64,000 nucleotides of DNA from Neoceratodus forsteri (lineage: Eukaryota > Chordata > Ceratodontiformes > Ceratodontidae), in the NCBI GenBank assembly GCA_016271365.2, contig CM057449.1:1565024501-1565088500 (forward strand), in the 5' to 3' direction. Both the position numbers and the translations under genes were made by a program. Of this stretch, positions 10,379 through 21,027 are shown piece after piece. Under the pieces are notes generated by a model. It was not told the origin of the DNA, did not search any database, and saw only the letters and a list, made by a program, of their open reading frames with translations. The stretch's first letter is position 1; each line of letters begins with the position of its first letter.

Positions 10379-11632
10379 TCATGTCCCCTCTCTCCCTTCT
10401 TTCCTCAAGGGTATACAATTAAGCTCCTTTAGGCTTTCTTCGTATGTCTTCTGGTGCAGACCCTGCACCATTTTAGTTGTCCTCCTCTGGACAGCCTCCA
10501 CTCTGTCTGTCTTTCGTGGAGATGGGGTCTCCAGAACTGCACACAGTACTCCAGATGGGGTCTCACCAACTGTCTGTACAGAGGATAACAACTTCCTGTT
10601 TTCTACTATTGATGCCTCTTCCTATGCAACCCAGTATCCTCCAGCCTTCCTTACTGCCTTCTCATAGCCTGCCCACCTTTAGGTCATCTGATATAATTAC
10701 CCCCAGGTCCCTTTCTATTTTCACTGTTGTCAGTATCTCACCCCCACTGTGTACACTGCCCTGGGTTTTGTTTCCCATGTGCATTACCTTGCACTTCTTT
10801 GCATTGAATCTGAGCTGCCATACATTTGACCATTCCTCCAACCTTGCCAAGTCCTTCTCATCCTTTCCACTCCATCTTGTGTATCAACCCTGTTGCAGAT
10901 CTTTGTGTCATCTGCAGAGAGACATACTTTTCCTTCCAGTTCCTCTGCAGTGTCACTTATAAAGACATTAAAAAGGACCGATCCCAATACTGAACCCTGC
11001 GGTACCCAGCTAGTAACCCTCCTTTCTTCACTGTGTACTCCATTTACTACTACCATTTGCGTCCTGTTGTCTAGCCAATTTTTTATCCAGGCTACCACCT
11101 TGGGACCCACTGCAAGGCTGGCTATCTTGTGTATTAATCTTTTGTGTGGGACTGTATCAAATGCCTTGCTAAAATCTAGGTAGGCCATGTCCACAGCCCC
11201 TCCCTGGTCTACTACTTTGGTCACCCAGTCAAAGAAATCTATTAGATTCATCTGACACGACCTTCCCATCGTGAATCCATGCTGCCTTGGGTCCTGTGCC
11301 CCACTGGGCTGTAGGTACTCAACAGTTCTTTCCTTCAGAAGTGATTCCATCATTTTCCCTACCACTGAGGTCAAACTAACTGGTCTGTAGTTTCCTGCTC
11401 TGTCCTGCTCCCACTTTTGTGAAGAGGAATCACATCTACCCTCCTCCAGTCCTCGGTACCACCCATCCTCCCATGATTTGTTAAAGAGAGTAGTCAGCGG
11501 TGTCACTAGTTCTACCCTTAGTTCTTTTAGAATTCTTGGGTGAATCCCTCGCCCCATTGCTTTGTCCCCTTCAATTTTATTAGTTCTTTCAGAACCCTTT
11601 CTTCTGTAAATGGACTGAGTATCGACCCCCAT
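10379..11632 (-). pseudogene. CR1-like ORF2 reverse transcriptase, copy I
   Basis: The longest open piece is 282 residues (10,784-11,632). It shows RT motifs in order: NYRPVSLTSVVGKMMESLL, QHGFTMGRSC, AYLDFSKAFDTVPH (motif A), [16 protein letters not shown] (motif B) and LSADDTKICNRVD (motif C). The two catalytic Asp of the ADD box are kept but the preceding Phe, present in copy III, is Ser. A frameshift near the end of motif C moves the C-terminal text, including RRTTKMVQGLHQKTYEESL at 10,379-10,591, to other frames. RT primes on nicked target DNA. The copy is not intact. Confidence 0.88.
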
Positions 11633-11902
11633 CTTCAGAGTGTTTCTCTTGTTTGGTTTAGGTAACTCCCCTCCTCTTCCTTTGTGAATACTGAGCAGAA
11701 ATATTAGGTTCAGTATCCCTGCTTTTCACTGTCACCCTCTACCCACATTCCCTCCCTTTATTAAGCTTCATTATTCCTCCTTTGGTCTTTTCTCGCTCCC
11801 TAATGTACCTATAAAGGTCTTATCCCTTCTTAACAGAATTGGCTATCCTTTCCTCGGTTTGGGCCTTTGCTATTCTGACTGCCTTCCCAGCCTCTTTCTG
11901 CT

Positions 11903-12859
11903 TTAACTGATAAAGTTCTCTGTCCTGCTCCTTCTGTGTTTCCTTATATTTCCTGAATGCTGTCCTTTTCTCCTTAACCTTCCCTGCCACCTCTTTTGAG
12001 AACCATAGCGTTTTTTCCTTCGTTGTGTTTTATTGATTTGCTTTACACAAAGGCTTGTTGCCTCTGTGAAGGCTGTTTTGATCACTCCCCATTGTTCCTC
12101 TACCCCTCCTTCTTGCCTGTTTGCTAGTGCTTTTCTGAGGCACTCGCTCATTTTCCCAAAGTCAGTCCTCCTAAAGTCCAGTACTCTTGCTTTTGTATGG
12201 CTTGATTGTATGGCTGTGTTTATCGTGAACCACACTGTTTGGTGGTCGCTTGTTCCCAGATGGCTACCCACTTCTAAATCTGAGATTCTTTCTCCGTTCC
12301 CATTTGAGAATACCAGGTCTAAGACTGCTCCCTCCCGAATGGGTTTCAATACAAGCTGTCTGAGGCATGCCCCCTGTAGGGCATCAAGAATGACCTTGCT
12401 CTTGGATAAGCCTGCAGCAAAGGTGCTCCAGTTAACATCTGGCATATTCAGGTCCCCCATCAACAATATCTCCCCTTTTTCTGCCATTCTAAGAAAGCCT
12501 TTTATCATTTCCTTGTCCATTCCCTCTCCCTGAGATGGGGGTCTGTATACAACCCCCATGCGGATTGTGGTGCCATTTCCTGTCTCCAGGGTGACCCAAA
12601 GTGCCTCATCTGCTTCTTGTTTACTCTTTTTAGTTCTGTTGCTGTGATCCCTTCCTTTACATAGAGAGCTGCTACTCCTCCTCCTCTTCCCCCGCCCCGT
12701 CCCTCCTGTAGATTGTGTATCCTGGTATGTTGACATCCAGTCATGGTTCTCTGTGTACCATGTTTCTGTGACTGCCACAATATCCAGGCAACCCTCTTCC
12801 ATCAAGGCCACTAGTTCAGGGAGCTTGTTACACAGACTAAGGGACTCATCACCCTCCAC
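11903..12859 (-). pseudogene. CR1-like ORF2 APE-type endonuclease, copy I
   Basis: An open frame of 318 residues holds VAVTETWYTENHDW near the start, VVYRPPSQGEGMDKE, the LMGDLNMPDVNW box and GTSDHQTVWFTI with the catalytic SDH triplet. These are endonuclease motifs of the APE-type LINEs, which nick target DNA. A frame change occurs around 12,505-12,780 where the text QDTQSTGG is followed in another frame by the VAALYVKEG piece. The linker to RT follows with KKRYGSQKRWQGRLRRKG. The N-terminal end overlaps the end of ORF1 text. Confidence 0.85.
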
Positions 12860-13169
12860 TTTTTGATAGCCTTACCCCTTTTAGCCCCATTTCTGTCCTT
12901 ACTGCCTTTGCCTTTTTTTTTTTTTTTATATTTAAATCTGTTCTGCTCCCTAGTAACTTCTGTACCTTGGTGTTTACCTCACTAATCACCAGGTTTTGTG
13001 GAGGGAGGCTGGGATTTCCCTGCTCCTTTTCAGTGCCTCCCCCCTTGGCTAGTTTAAATGCTTGCCAATGAAGCATTTAAACCTCTACCTAGGATCCTGG
13101 TTCCCCCGGACAGATGCAGACCATCCTTCGAGTATAGGTATAAGCAGTTCATAATAGCAATGTCACTCC

Positions 13170-13281
13170 AGGATGTGGTATATCATAGGATATCATCACT
13201 TCGGCCGGTTGGGGCGCACTTCCTGCAGCCCTCGTGCCCAACCACCAGCGCGTAGCGATATCCCATGATATACCACACCCT
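13170..13281. mobile_element. 112 bp hairpin MITE
   Basis: The left arm starts aggatgtggtatatcata and the right arm ends in its near-perfect reverse complement (…ataccacaccct). The inner part also pairs (ggttggggcgcac against gtgcccaacc), so almost the whole unit folds into one hairpin. A related hairpin with similar arm ends and the same loop text (gtgctcaaccacc) lies at 42,854-42,951. No coding capacity. The superfamily is unknown. Confidence 0.7.
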
Positions 13282-13289
13282 GTCGTGCC

Positions 13290-13640
13290 TTATTGCTTAA
13301 TTGAATAACAAGGATAGGTTTACTGGAATTCTAACCCCCCTGGTATTTTATTGAGGAGAGATTCCATTTAAAGTGGTACAAGTGTTTCATACCTGATTGG
13401 GAGGAGTAGTTAATCGACATTGCCTCAGTCTTTGTAGTATTTAGGACATATCCAGATAATTCTGAAAATAGGGACAATAGTTTGAACAGGGTTGGTAGAG
13501 AGGTATTTGGGTTGGTCATATAGATTAGTACATCATCCACGAATAGGGCCTGCTTGTGCTCTATATCAGCCATGTGAATACCAGCGGTAATACTTTTAAT
13601 TGAAATTTTCGTTTGAATCTGCTGTTTGACATTAAACAAG
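13290..13640 (-). pseudogene. L1/Tx1-like RT fragment
   Basis: On - the text DIEHKQALFVDDVLIYMTNP is RT motif C of the L1/Tx1 group, with Val in place of Ala in the FADD box and both Asp kept. It is followed by LPTLFKLLSLFSELSGYVLN and KTEAMSINY (motif D/E region) and, after a frame change, HFKWNLSSIKYQGV. Only about 110 residues remain. It may belong to the same old insertion as 7541-9260, but family-level comparison would be needed. Confidence 0.7.
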
Positions 13641-13800
13641 GAGTGATGTTCAATGTTCCAGCCAAAGTGAGATCAGCTATGTTTAACAAGCAACTCTCTA
13701 TTATAATCAAAAACCTATAAACACTAGATATACACCAATTATGTTTTAACTTTGTTTTCTTGTTTCTTTTTTCCCCTGCTGTTGGTGTACTAAATATTGC

Positions 13801-14048
13801 AGATAATGCAGCACTTATTTCCGAGTCTTTCAAAGTGTATCTGACTGTCCTCTACTAATCATACGACTGCTGTTTGTGACATCACAGTCTGTTACAGTGA
13901 GCACTTCGATGTCATAAACAAAGGCACGTTGAGGTTAACGGGAGAGGCAGATGTTTTCAATGCAGACTTTTTAGATGGACTGCCAAGATGTGCTGTAAAT
14001 CTTCGAAAGGAACAGCTGAAACATCTTATTTATGAAAGTATATGCTGA
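13801..14048 (+). other. Unrecognised exon-like open frame
   Basis: From 13,845 to the stop at 14,046-14,048 one + frame is open for 67 codons with protein-like composition, including HFDVINKGTLRLTG, EADVFNADFLDGLPRC and LRKEQLKHLIYESI. A pyrimidine run and a branch-like actaaat precede an AG at about 13,800, and another AG lies near 13,888, so it could be a terminal exon. A stop at 13,842 closes the frame upstream of any use of the first acceptor, and that first exon part would be in another frame (ALISESFKVYLTVLY). I do not recognise a family. It may be a host exon, a pseudogene piece or chance. Confidence 0.25.
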
Positions 14049-14574
14049 AATGCAGAGTTGTTTTTTAAGACTTTTCATGCTGACAGACCTTTTTCCTGGC
14101 AAAATGTGTTCTGATCACTGTGATGCTTTATGAAGGAGTTTGTATACAGTATAATGATCAATTAACAAAAAATACACTGTTGTCTTAGATGGTTATTGCT
14201 GCCTTCTGTTCGCAGCATTACTGCAACTGTTAAGACCCCTGTGGCTAGATGTTCATTACTGCTCAAAACGGAGCACAAAACTTTGCCCTCTGCTTTGTGA
14301 TAGCCCAGGTGCCCAGAGATGCTACAGTGTATTCATTGGAATAGCACAACAATGTTATTTGACTGAATATAGGGCCATGTTGTCCAAGCGCTAATCCACT
14401 TGGTGCTGGCCTGACATGGCGCCAGAATTACACCACCACAGTAGAGTGTAACAAGTGCAATTTGCAGTATTGAAAGGGACCATGCAAAAGAGCCTATTGG
14501 GCATGCAAAGCACCCATTATGGGCTCATTTGCATTGATATATAGGTAGCTGGGCAATGTAGCACAACACCCAAG

Positions 14575-15843
14575 CCCTCCCCCCATATTGCCCTGTCCCA
14601 GAGCGGAGCTATCCCTGGTGCTAGTGGTACCACCAACTCGTCTCTCACCCGGTACATGCACATAGTTTCCCTGGTGTCGAGTGTTCCCTCCTCCCACTTG
14701 CACCTGTGCCTGATGTCCAAACACAATATACCTGGCATCTGGTGGTCCCTTCCCCCCCACCTGTACCCATGATGGATGTAACAAAACATTTATGTTGATG
14801 TGTAGTGCTATACACACACACACACACACACACACTGCCCTGCCCAGTAAATAGAAGATGATTCTCCCTGGTGTCCAGTGGTCCTGATCCCCATCCTTGT
14901 ATCTGTGAAAGCCCACCCTGGTTTGACAGTCTCCCCTCCCCCAATTAGTATCCTGTGCATGCCTGTAGCAGTAATGCCCAACAATATAAGCTCCAACCTC
15001 ATTCCCGAACAGTGATGTTCGAACCCCCCAGCCCTGTCTTGTTGGTGTCTAGTGGTCCCTCCCTCCTGCAGCACTGGGACCCCCCATCACCTTTACCTGA
15101 AATTCAGTGCCACAGTGGGCGCACACAGCCCTCCACACCACCTCGGCCACCACGCCCGTGTGATGACAGAAGCAGCGAGCACGCTACTTATTTGTCCTGT
15201 AAATGAGCAGCGTGCTCCCTGCTTCTGTCAGATGGCGGGCGGCCAGTGTGGTGTGTGGAGGGCTGTGTCACTCGCAGTCACTTCAGCACAGCAGCGAGAT
15301 TCGGGTAAGAGTGACTGGAGGGTTCTTTGTGCTGCCGGAAGGAGGAAGGCCACTAGACAACCACCGAGACATGGGGTGTTGGGATTAGGAATATCACTAA
15401 TTAGAAACAGGGCCAGAGCTGTGTTGTTTGGAGGGGGATCACTTTCCACAGGCATCCCACGTTAGTGGCAGGCTGGCGATTGCTGGTGAGGATGTCAAAC
15501 CAGGTGGGCTTTCACTGGTACGAGGACGGGATCAGACAGGGGTGAGGACAGCAGGACACTAGGGAGAATCTTCTTTATTAATCAGGCACGGCATTGGGTT
15601 GGGGAGCCACTAGGACACCAGGGTAAATGTTCTGTTATATTGGGCATGGGTGCTGGTGGGGAGGGACTGATACATGCCAGGGACATTGTGTGTGGATATC
15701 AGGCATGTGTGGTGGAGGGGACAACTGGATACCAGAGACATTGTGTGGACATTGGACATGGTTGTGGGGGGGACCGCTAAACGCCAGGGACATTGTTTGG
15801 GCTTGGGTGCTGTTGGGAGGAGGGACCACCAGACGCCAGAGAA

Positions 15844-15905
<62 letters not shown>

Positions 15906-15985
15906 CACATCAGGTATGGGCGTGGTTGGGGGGAGGGAACACTGGATACCAGGGACACTGTTTTGGTGGCTCGGGACTGGCACGG
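14575..15985. repeat. Large foldback of inverted minisatellite arms
   Basis: The left arm (about 14,575-15,185) and right arm (15,209 to about 15,985) are inverted copies around a 23 bp loop. The inner stem is agcgtgctc(g/c)ctgcttctgtca. Further out both arms share tgtcaaaccag(g)gtgggctttcac and gacac(c/t)agggagaatc. Both arms contain a CA/GT microsatellite followed by the same gtata(g/c)ac block (14,812-14,835 and 15,847-15,902). The arms are built of degenerate units around the core ggaccaccagacgccaggga. The right arm is longer through extra units. It has no coding capacity; it is either a foldback transposon or a palindromic duplication. Confidence 0.85.
15847..15902 (+). repeat. GT microsatellite, 28 units
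   Basis: A pure (GT)28 run in the right arm of the foldback. Its counterpart in the left arm is the shorter (AC)12 run at 14,812-14,835. Confidence 0.98.
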
Positions 15986-16162
15986 GGGGGGCACTGCATT
16001 TCCTTTGCCAACCACTAGGATTGTGCAGGAGTAAGTCATGGTCTTCAGCTGTAATTGTATCACGCAAGGGGATCGCACAAAATGACATTGTGTGGCTAAA
16101 ATATTCTGAATATTGGATTGCGCCGATATGCAGGTCGCCACCCCTGTACGCCCTCCTCCACA

Positions 16163-16254
16163 GTTTGCCCAGGCACAAACTGGGCTTTTGAATATAGGAA
16201 ATCTGCACAGTGATCAGTTTGTGCGTGCAAACCAGGATTTGTGCCTGGGCAAAC
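16163..16254. repeat. Short inverted repeat, 17 bp arms
   Basis: gtttgcccaggcacaaa at 16,163-16,179 and its exact reverse complement at 16,238-16,254. The segments next to both arms also share ttttgaatat, which is a direct repeat. Probably the end of a small foldback element. Confidence 0.75.
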
Positions 16255-17199
16255 TTTTGAATATCGGGCCCTTGGTCTCAAGAGCTCAGTGTCTCATGAG
16301 GACCAAAGAAACTGGTAAAAAGTGTTTTAATCTAGCTTTACTAAATAAATACAGCACGGATCCAATTTTATATGAACTCCTTCACAGAGCATCACAGCAA
16401 TCGGGGCACTAAATTTTGCTGGGAAGAAGACTGATCTGCACAAACATTCTATTAAGAACATTTGATCGCACTTTCGCACAGCCATGATGAGCGTCACTCC
16501 TTGTTTTAGTTTTGAAGTCTCATTTTCAGCATAGTCTGTTTTATTTTAAACCCCATTCACATAAATGTGGCAGGTGTCATTTCAGATCCTCCCCCAAAAC
16601 CTATTTTAGCAGTTGTCCCTAAAAATCACATTTTAGGTGGCATTTGTTTACCGACACCTGTCATGTTAATATGCTGGGTAATAAAAATACTATCATAATA
16701 AATCGGGTCGCAATCTAAGAACACAGCAATGTTATTTGTGGACCTCTTTCATTCCCCAGTCATGACAAGTTCAATACTAACTCATGTTATTAATTTGTTA
16801 ATTTTAACTGCTACGCTGTACTGTATATGCTTATTAAGGAAATTAATTGCAAAAAACTTCATTAATGCACTAGTTAGGGTTAAAACGACAAAAGAAATGT
16901 GGCATTAGGGTGTCCAACGTAACACCCCACCTCCACCCTGCAGGTAGCAACAGGAAAAGCCATTACTGTTTCACCTCTCTTGCATCTTCGCAAATAAGGT
17001 GTGGGGTATGACCTGGATTGTCCACCCGTAACACTCGCCCTATTCTGATTACTGCACACATCTCCACTTCTTTACTGATGGAATGGGGTGAGCATTACAA
17101 TGAATAGGGTAATATAGATAATATTAGGTGTTCTACTTTAGTAGTCTGAACATGGAATAAGATGGTGAATCCTTGGGGTCAGGTTTTGTTGAGACTATT
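16255..17199. other. Unassigned AT-rich DNA
   Basis: No gene is visible. Around 16,895-16,915 the text agaaatgtggcattagggt resembles the terminal inverted repeat of the element at 19,148-19,482, so a relic of that family may be present. Confidence 0.4.
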
Positions 17200-18842
17200 A
17201 CGTGCTCCCTGGTGGAGGGTGTCAGTCTGTCCTGAAGAAGCCATCTCTGGACCCTGACATCTGGCAAATTACAAACCGGTTTTGAACCTTTCCTTTTTGA
17301 GGAATGTGATCGAGAAGGTGGGGGCACAGCTCAAGTCTTGCCTGGAATTATTTGACATCTACAAAACTCATCCAGTCAGGTTTCAGGCTCCATCAGAGCA
17401 CCAAGACAGCTCTCATTAAGGTGTCGCAATTACCTCATGGTGAGGGATCAAGGGGTATGTTCTGTCTTGGTTTTCTTGGATCTTCTGTTTGCATTTGACA
17501 TGGTTGACCATAGAGTGCTGCTGGACCATCTGAGTAACTAAGTGGGACCCTCTGGCACTGATTTGAGTCCAACATTATTGGGAGAACGCAGCAGGTTGCT
17601 CTAAGTATTCTATCACTGGAGTGGCTGTGCTCGCCTGTGATGTTTCTAAAGGCTCAGTCCTTGCCCATGTACTGTTTGCCATATGTATGTTACCTTTGGG
17701 AAAATCATCAGTATAGTGTTTAGTTCCACTGGTATTCAGATGATACTCGGCTCTACCGTTTATGCACTCCTGATGGGAGTAATGATGCCTTGATGTTAGC
17801 ATAGTGCCTTGGTGATATCAACAATTGCTATCACCAGCTTAACTTGGTGATAAATGCAATAGCTTGCCTAACGTTGTTGTGTAACCAACTACTCAGAACT
17901 GTGGATGCGGCAAGAAATCTGGGGATCATTTTGGACAGCAGGTTAACAGTAGAACATTAGGTGTTGGCGGTCATCCCAGTTGGCTTTTACCATCTTTGTA
18001 GCATTGCCCTGAGGCTCCTGCTGATCTGGTGAAGATAGTCAATGTCACGTGTAGACTGAACTGTTGCGGTGCTGTGGACTTAGGGTTATCAGGAGGATTG
18101 ATGCATTTTCTGCAGGTGGACCAAAATGCCACAGAATGACTGGGGCCGTAACTTCAAAGTGGTGGTGTTGCACGGTCCTACACAGTCTGTGGCACATCAC
18201 CTTCATGATAAGTAGTCGGGGACAGAGCCTCTGGGTTGCTGCTCTGATTCTCTGGAACTCTCTATCCTTGAACAACCAATCTGCCTGCACAGTGGCTGCT
18301 GCTTTGCTTAAAGCAGCAGTACAACAAAAAAAGTTAGTTTCAGCTACAGTTAATTTAAAAAATATATAAGCATCAGTGCCAGATCTACTTTTCTAGGTCC
18401 CTCCTATGTTGAACACCATGATTTGATTTTCTCGATCCTAACCTTTGCTGTATATTCAGTGCTGTTTCTAAGCCAAATGTAGTGGCCATCTTTTTTTTTT
18501 TTTTTCTTGTGAAATAAAGAAATACATTTATAAAATATGCAAACTTTGGAACTAGAAAATTGTACCACCAAATAAAACTCGGAGATGCCTGGAATCTTTC
18601 TGGGGAGGGCAGAGCCAATATTGTGCCCAGTTTTGTTGCACTGCTATGCTTTAACCTATCTTTTTAATCAGGCCTTTCTGCTGAATTTAAGTTTTAATAA
18701 TTTTCAGTTAGCTGATCTACTGCCTTAATGCTTATTATCCGTGCCTATTTTAGCTCTGCGTTGGATTTATTTACATGCTTAAATCTATTCTGCTGTATGG
18801 TGCTCTGAGCCCTAGGGGTAGTGCGCCTATAAATAAAAGCTG
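17200..18842 (+). mobile_element. Rex1-like LINE remnant
   Basis: Translated in changing + frames, the segment gives YKP, LSFLRNVIEKV, FDMVDHRVLLDHLS (motif A), LLGERSR, a GSVLAHVLFAI-like motif B, and YSDDTRLY (motif C with both Asp kept), the order and wording of Rex1/Babar-type LINEs. The 3' end near 18,842 carries gtgcgcctataaataaaag, like the tail repeats of that group. The 5' part with the endonuclease is absent, and stops and frameshifts are frequent, so it is an old 5'-truncated copy. A T run at 18,490-18,505 lies in its 3' part. Confidence 0.65.
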
Positions 18843-19147
18843 ACTTGCTTTGAAGGAGTGATAGATACTCCAAAATCATTTTCTTGGCATTTTATTGCTG
18901 TGAATAGGAAAGTCCTCTACTGGCCTCTGCTGAAATATTTTACTGCTCCCACTAGTGTGTTTATTGAAATGTCACTTCTCCAGTAGATGTCATCAGGATT
19001 GGTTAAAGGGAAATTGTAGAATAGCAGTATTTGTCCAGTGGGCCAGTACTTGTTTCAAACCTTGCAGAGTATGGATTTTTGTTACGACTGTTTGCTTATA
19101 GAAGGTACTTGCAAAAAAAATAAAAAAAATAAAGCATCAGTTAGGGT
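18843..19147. other. Unassigned DNA
   Basis: Nothing recognised apart from an A-rich tract near 19,114-19,132 that may be a retroelement tail. Confidence 0.4.
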
Positions 19148-19482
19148 TGACCCTTAATGCCACAAATGTAAAGAAATGCGACATGGGAAGGGGGCATCAC
19201 CGGAGCCTTGCTGAATCAGTGCCATTGTGTTTTAGGCTTTGAACAGTGGTACGACACAGGGTTTGTGTTGCCCTGACTTTGGTACGGTCTTTCCAGGCAC
19301 AGAAGAATACTCGCACACTATTGCTTGGCATTGGGTGCTGAAGTTGAAGCAACACCAAAGCTGTACTGTGTGATCATTTTAATACCCAAAAAACACATTT
19401 TAATACCCAAGGCTCATGGGAATCTTTTTTAACCCTAATGTCACAATGTCGCATTTCCTTACTTTTGTGGCATTATGGGTCA
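19148..19482. mobile_element. 335 bp non-autonomous element with ~39 bp inverted ends
   Basis: The left end begins tgacccttaatgccacaaat and the right end is its inverted match (…tgtggcattatgggtca); about 39 bp pair with few mismatches, including gaaatgcgacat. The inside has no open frame of note. Target duplications are unclear. It is probably a MITE, with the superfamily undetermined. Confidence 0.7.
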
Positions 19483-19708
19483 GTTCTTATTCATGTCTGA
19501 GCATGGATTGTTTTTTTGTAATGAATTTCTTTACTTTTTAAAAGGAAATTGAATAACAGATATACACATTGACAATACCTTTAATGGCAGGTGGCACTCT
19601 GTTACAGTGGCATTCCTCGTCCATATACCACACTATGCCAGACTGTCCTAGAAGTACATTGGCATGCGCAACTTTATCCAACCTCTGTACCAAGCAGTCC
19701 TTTATATC

Positions 19709-19885
19709 TACTGATCTTGCTTCTAGGAGAAGCTCTTGCAGCAGGTTCCACAATGTGGACTGACTCCACCTGGTAATAGTTCCGGCAACTTTTTCTCTAG
19801 CAGTACTGGTGTGGGAACCCCCCCCTCCCCTCCGGCGTCGGCTCCACCCCTGATGTCGCCCTATACAAGGGAGGAGTTCCCCACA
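19709..19885 (+). repeat. Left inverted terminal repeat of DIRS C
   Basis: It pairs in reverse complement with 30,973-31,130: gagaagctcttgcagcagg, ggcaactttttctctagcag and gtcgccctatacaaggga all recur inverted. The outer limit is set by the ICR, which copies from about 19,709. A tatacaaggg block near 19,861 could be part of a promoter; this is speculative. Confidence 0.8.
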
Positions 19886-19999
19886 TGCTCCAATTCTTTC
19901 CTGCCACATGGTCTGGTTGGTCGCTCAGTTACGGCTCAGTACCGATCGCTTCTTCTCCACCTCAAATTCGTAGTCTACCGCTCTTAAGAGCTTCTGTGT

Positions 20000-21027
20000 C
20001 CACTTCTCACTTAAACAAGTGCGCTTGTGGGCGACAGATTGCCACTAAGGATGGTCATTTGTCGTGTCTCTACTGCCTGTGGCCCAACTACAACACCGGC
20101 GCCTGCTCCCACTGTCAGGCCTTTAATTCGCGGACGTGGATCCTGCGTCAGAAATCGCTCGCAGCCTACCTCGCAGAGACAAAACTTGCCGCCATGGAAA
20201 GGGCCTCCACCTTGGGGGAATCTGAGCCATCTCCTGCCCACAAGACCCACAAGCACTGGAACAGGACAGGGGATGGTTGCTGTCAAAGCACAGGTCTTCG
20301 GGCTCGAAGTCCGGTCGTCTGGGCATGAATCTCACCTCACGACTCTTAAGCCCTTGTCTGTCTCCAAATCTTCTGGTTCTATTGTCCAGCCTCTGAGGGT
20401 CTTGCAGTCTGCTTAAAATCGGCCAGGCAGGTAAGGGCTCCTCCCGCTCAACCTCTTCTTTGAAGGCCGACTCGGGAGTCGAGCAAGGCCTCTGGGTCTT
20501 CGGGCAGCAGGGCCTCCTCCTTGCCACCAAAACATAGGGATGCCGACCAACGCCAGCCTCCGATGACTGACTGGTGCTGGCGGAAAAGCACGTTGGCCAC
20601 AAAGCCGACCGTCCCAAGGCTCACGCCTCCCATGGACGTCCGTCGGCGCCTAAGGAAAAGCGGACGCCGAATCCTCATCCGACAGTGGCCGACCCGGCTT
20701 CCGTTCCAACGGTGGTTATTCTGCCGCCAGTTGTTGTTCATACGCTGGTCACCCTGACTCCACATGATGCCAGCTCCAGTGCCCCTCCCCGTTCGCCAGT
20801 TGGCTGTCGCGAGACCGATGATAGTGGTGCTGGCGCCGCCCGTTGTCCCCCTTCAGCCGACGCCAGTCGATAAGGGTGCGGATCCAATGCCAGTACCCTG
20901 GGCGATGGTAGCGCGGTTGGAGCTCGGTGCTCCTCCTTCTCTTCTTCTCCAGGTTCACCTAAGCGAAACCTTTCTCAAGTGAAGGGCTGTTTCCCCACTG
21001 GTGAGATACCATTAAAAGGACCTTCCA
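20000..21027 (+). pseudogene. DIRS C gag-like ORF1, N-terminal part
   Basis: The motif CLYCLWPNYNTGACSHC (around 20,060-20,115) has the same C-x2-C…C-x2-C layout as the zinc motif of element A gag, with Tyr in place of the usual His. A preceding KCACG and a following block TWILRQKSLAAYLAETKLAAM fit a gag N-terminus. Low-complexity Pro/Arg/Ser text follows. The frame is lost before the CR1-like LINE at 21,028, and gag resumes after 26,480. Confidence 0.65.

Larger units (their letters stand above)
10013..13165 (-). mobile_element. CR1/L3-like LINE, copy I, 5'-truncated
   Basis: The 3' end lies at 10,013 with the family tail, which read on - ends in the repeats ttctatgtttctatg seen also at the ends of copies II (26,480) and III (53,719). 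Going 5' on - there are the C-terminal domain, RT, linker, APE-type endonuclease and the end of ORF1 at about 12,849-13,150. The 5' part of ORF1 and the 5' region are absent. No target duplication is visible, which is usual for CR1. A small hairpin element (13,170-13,281) abuts the truncated end. Confidence 0.88.

Noticed and set aside
12033..12533. 166-codon + frame
   Set aside because: It is opposite the CR1-like endonuclease on -, which has clear motifs.
15635..16208. His/Thr and Val/Cys repeat frames
   Set aside because: Produced by translation of the GT microsatellite.
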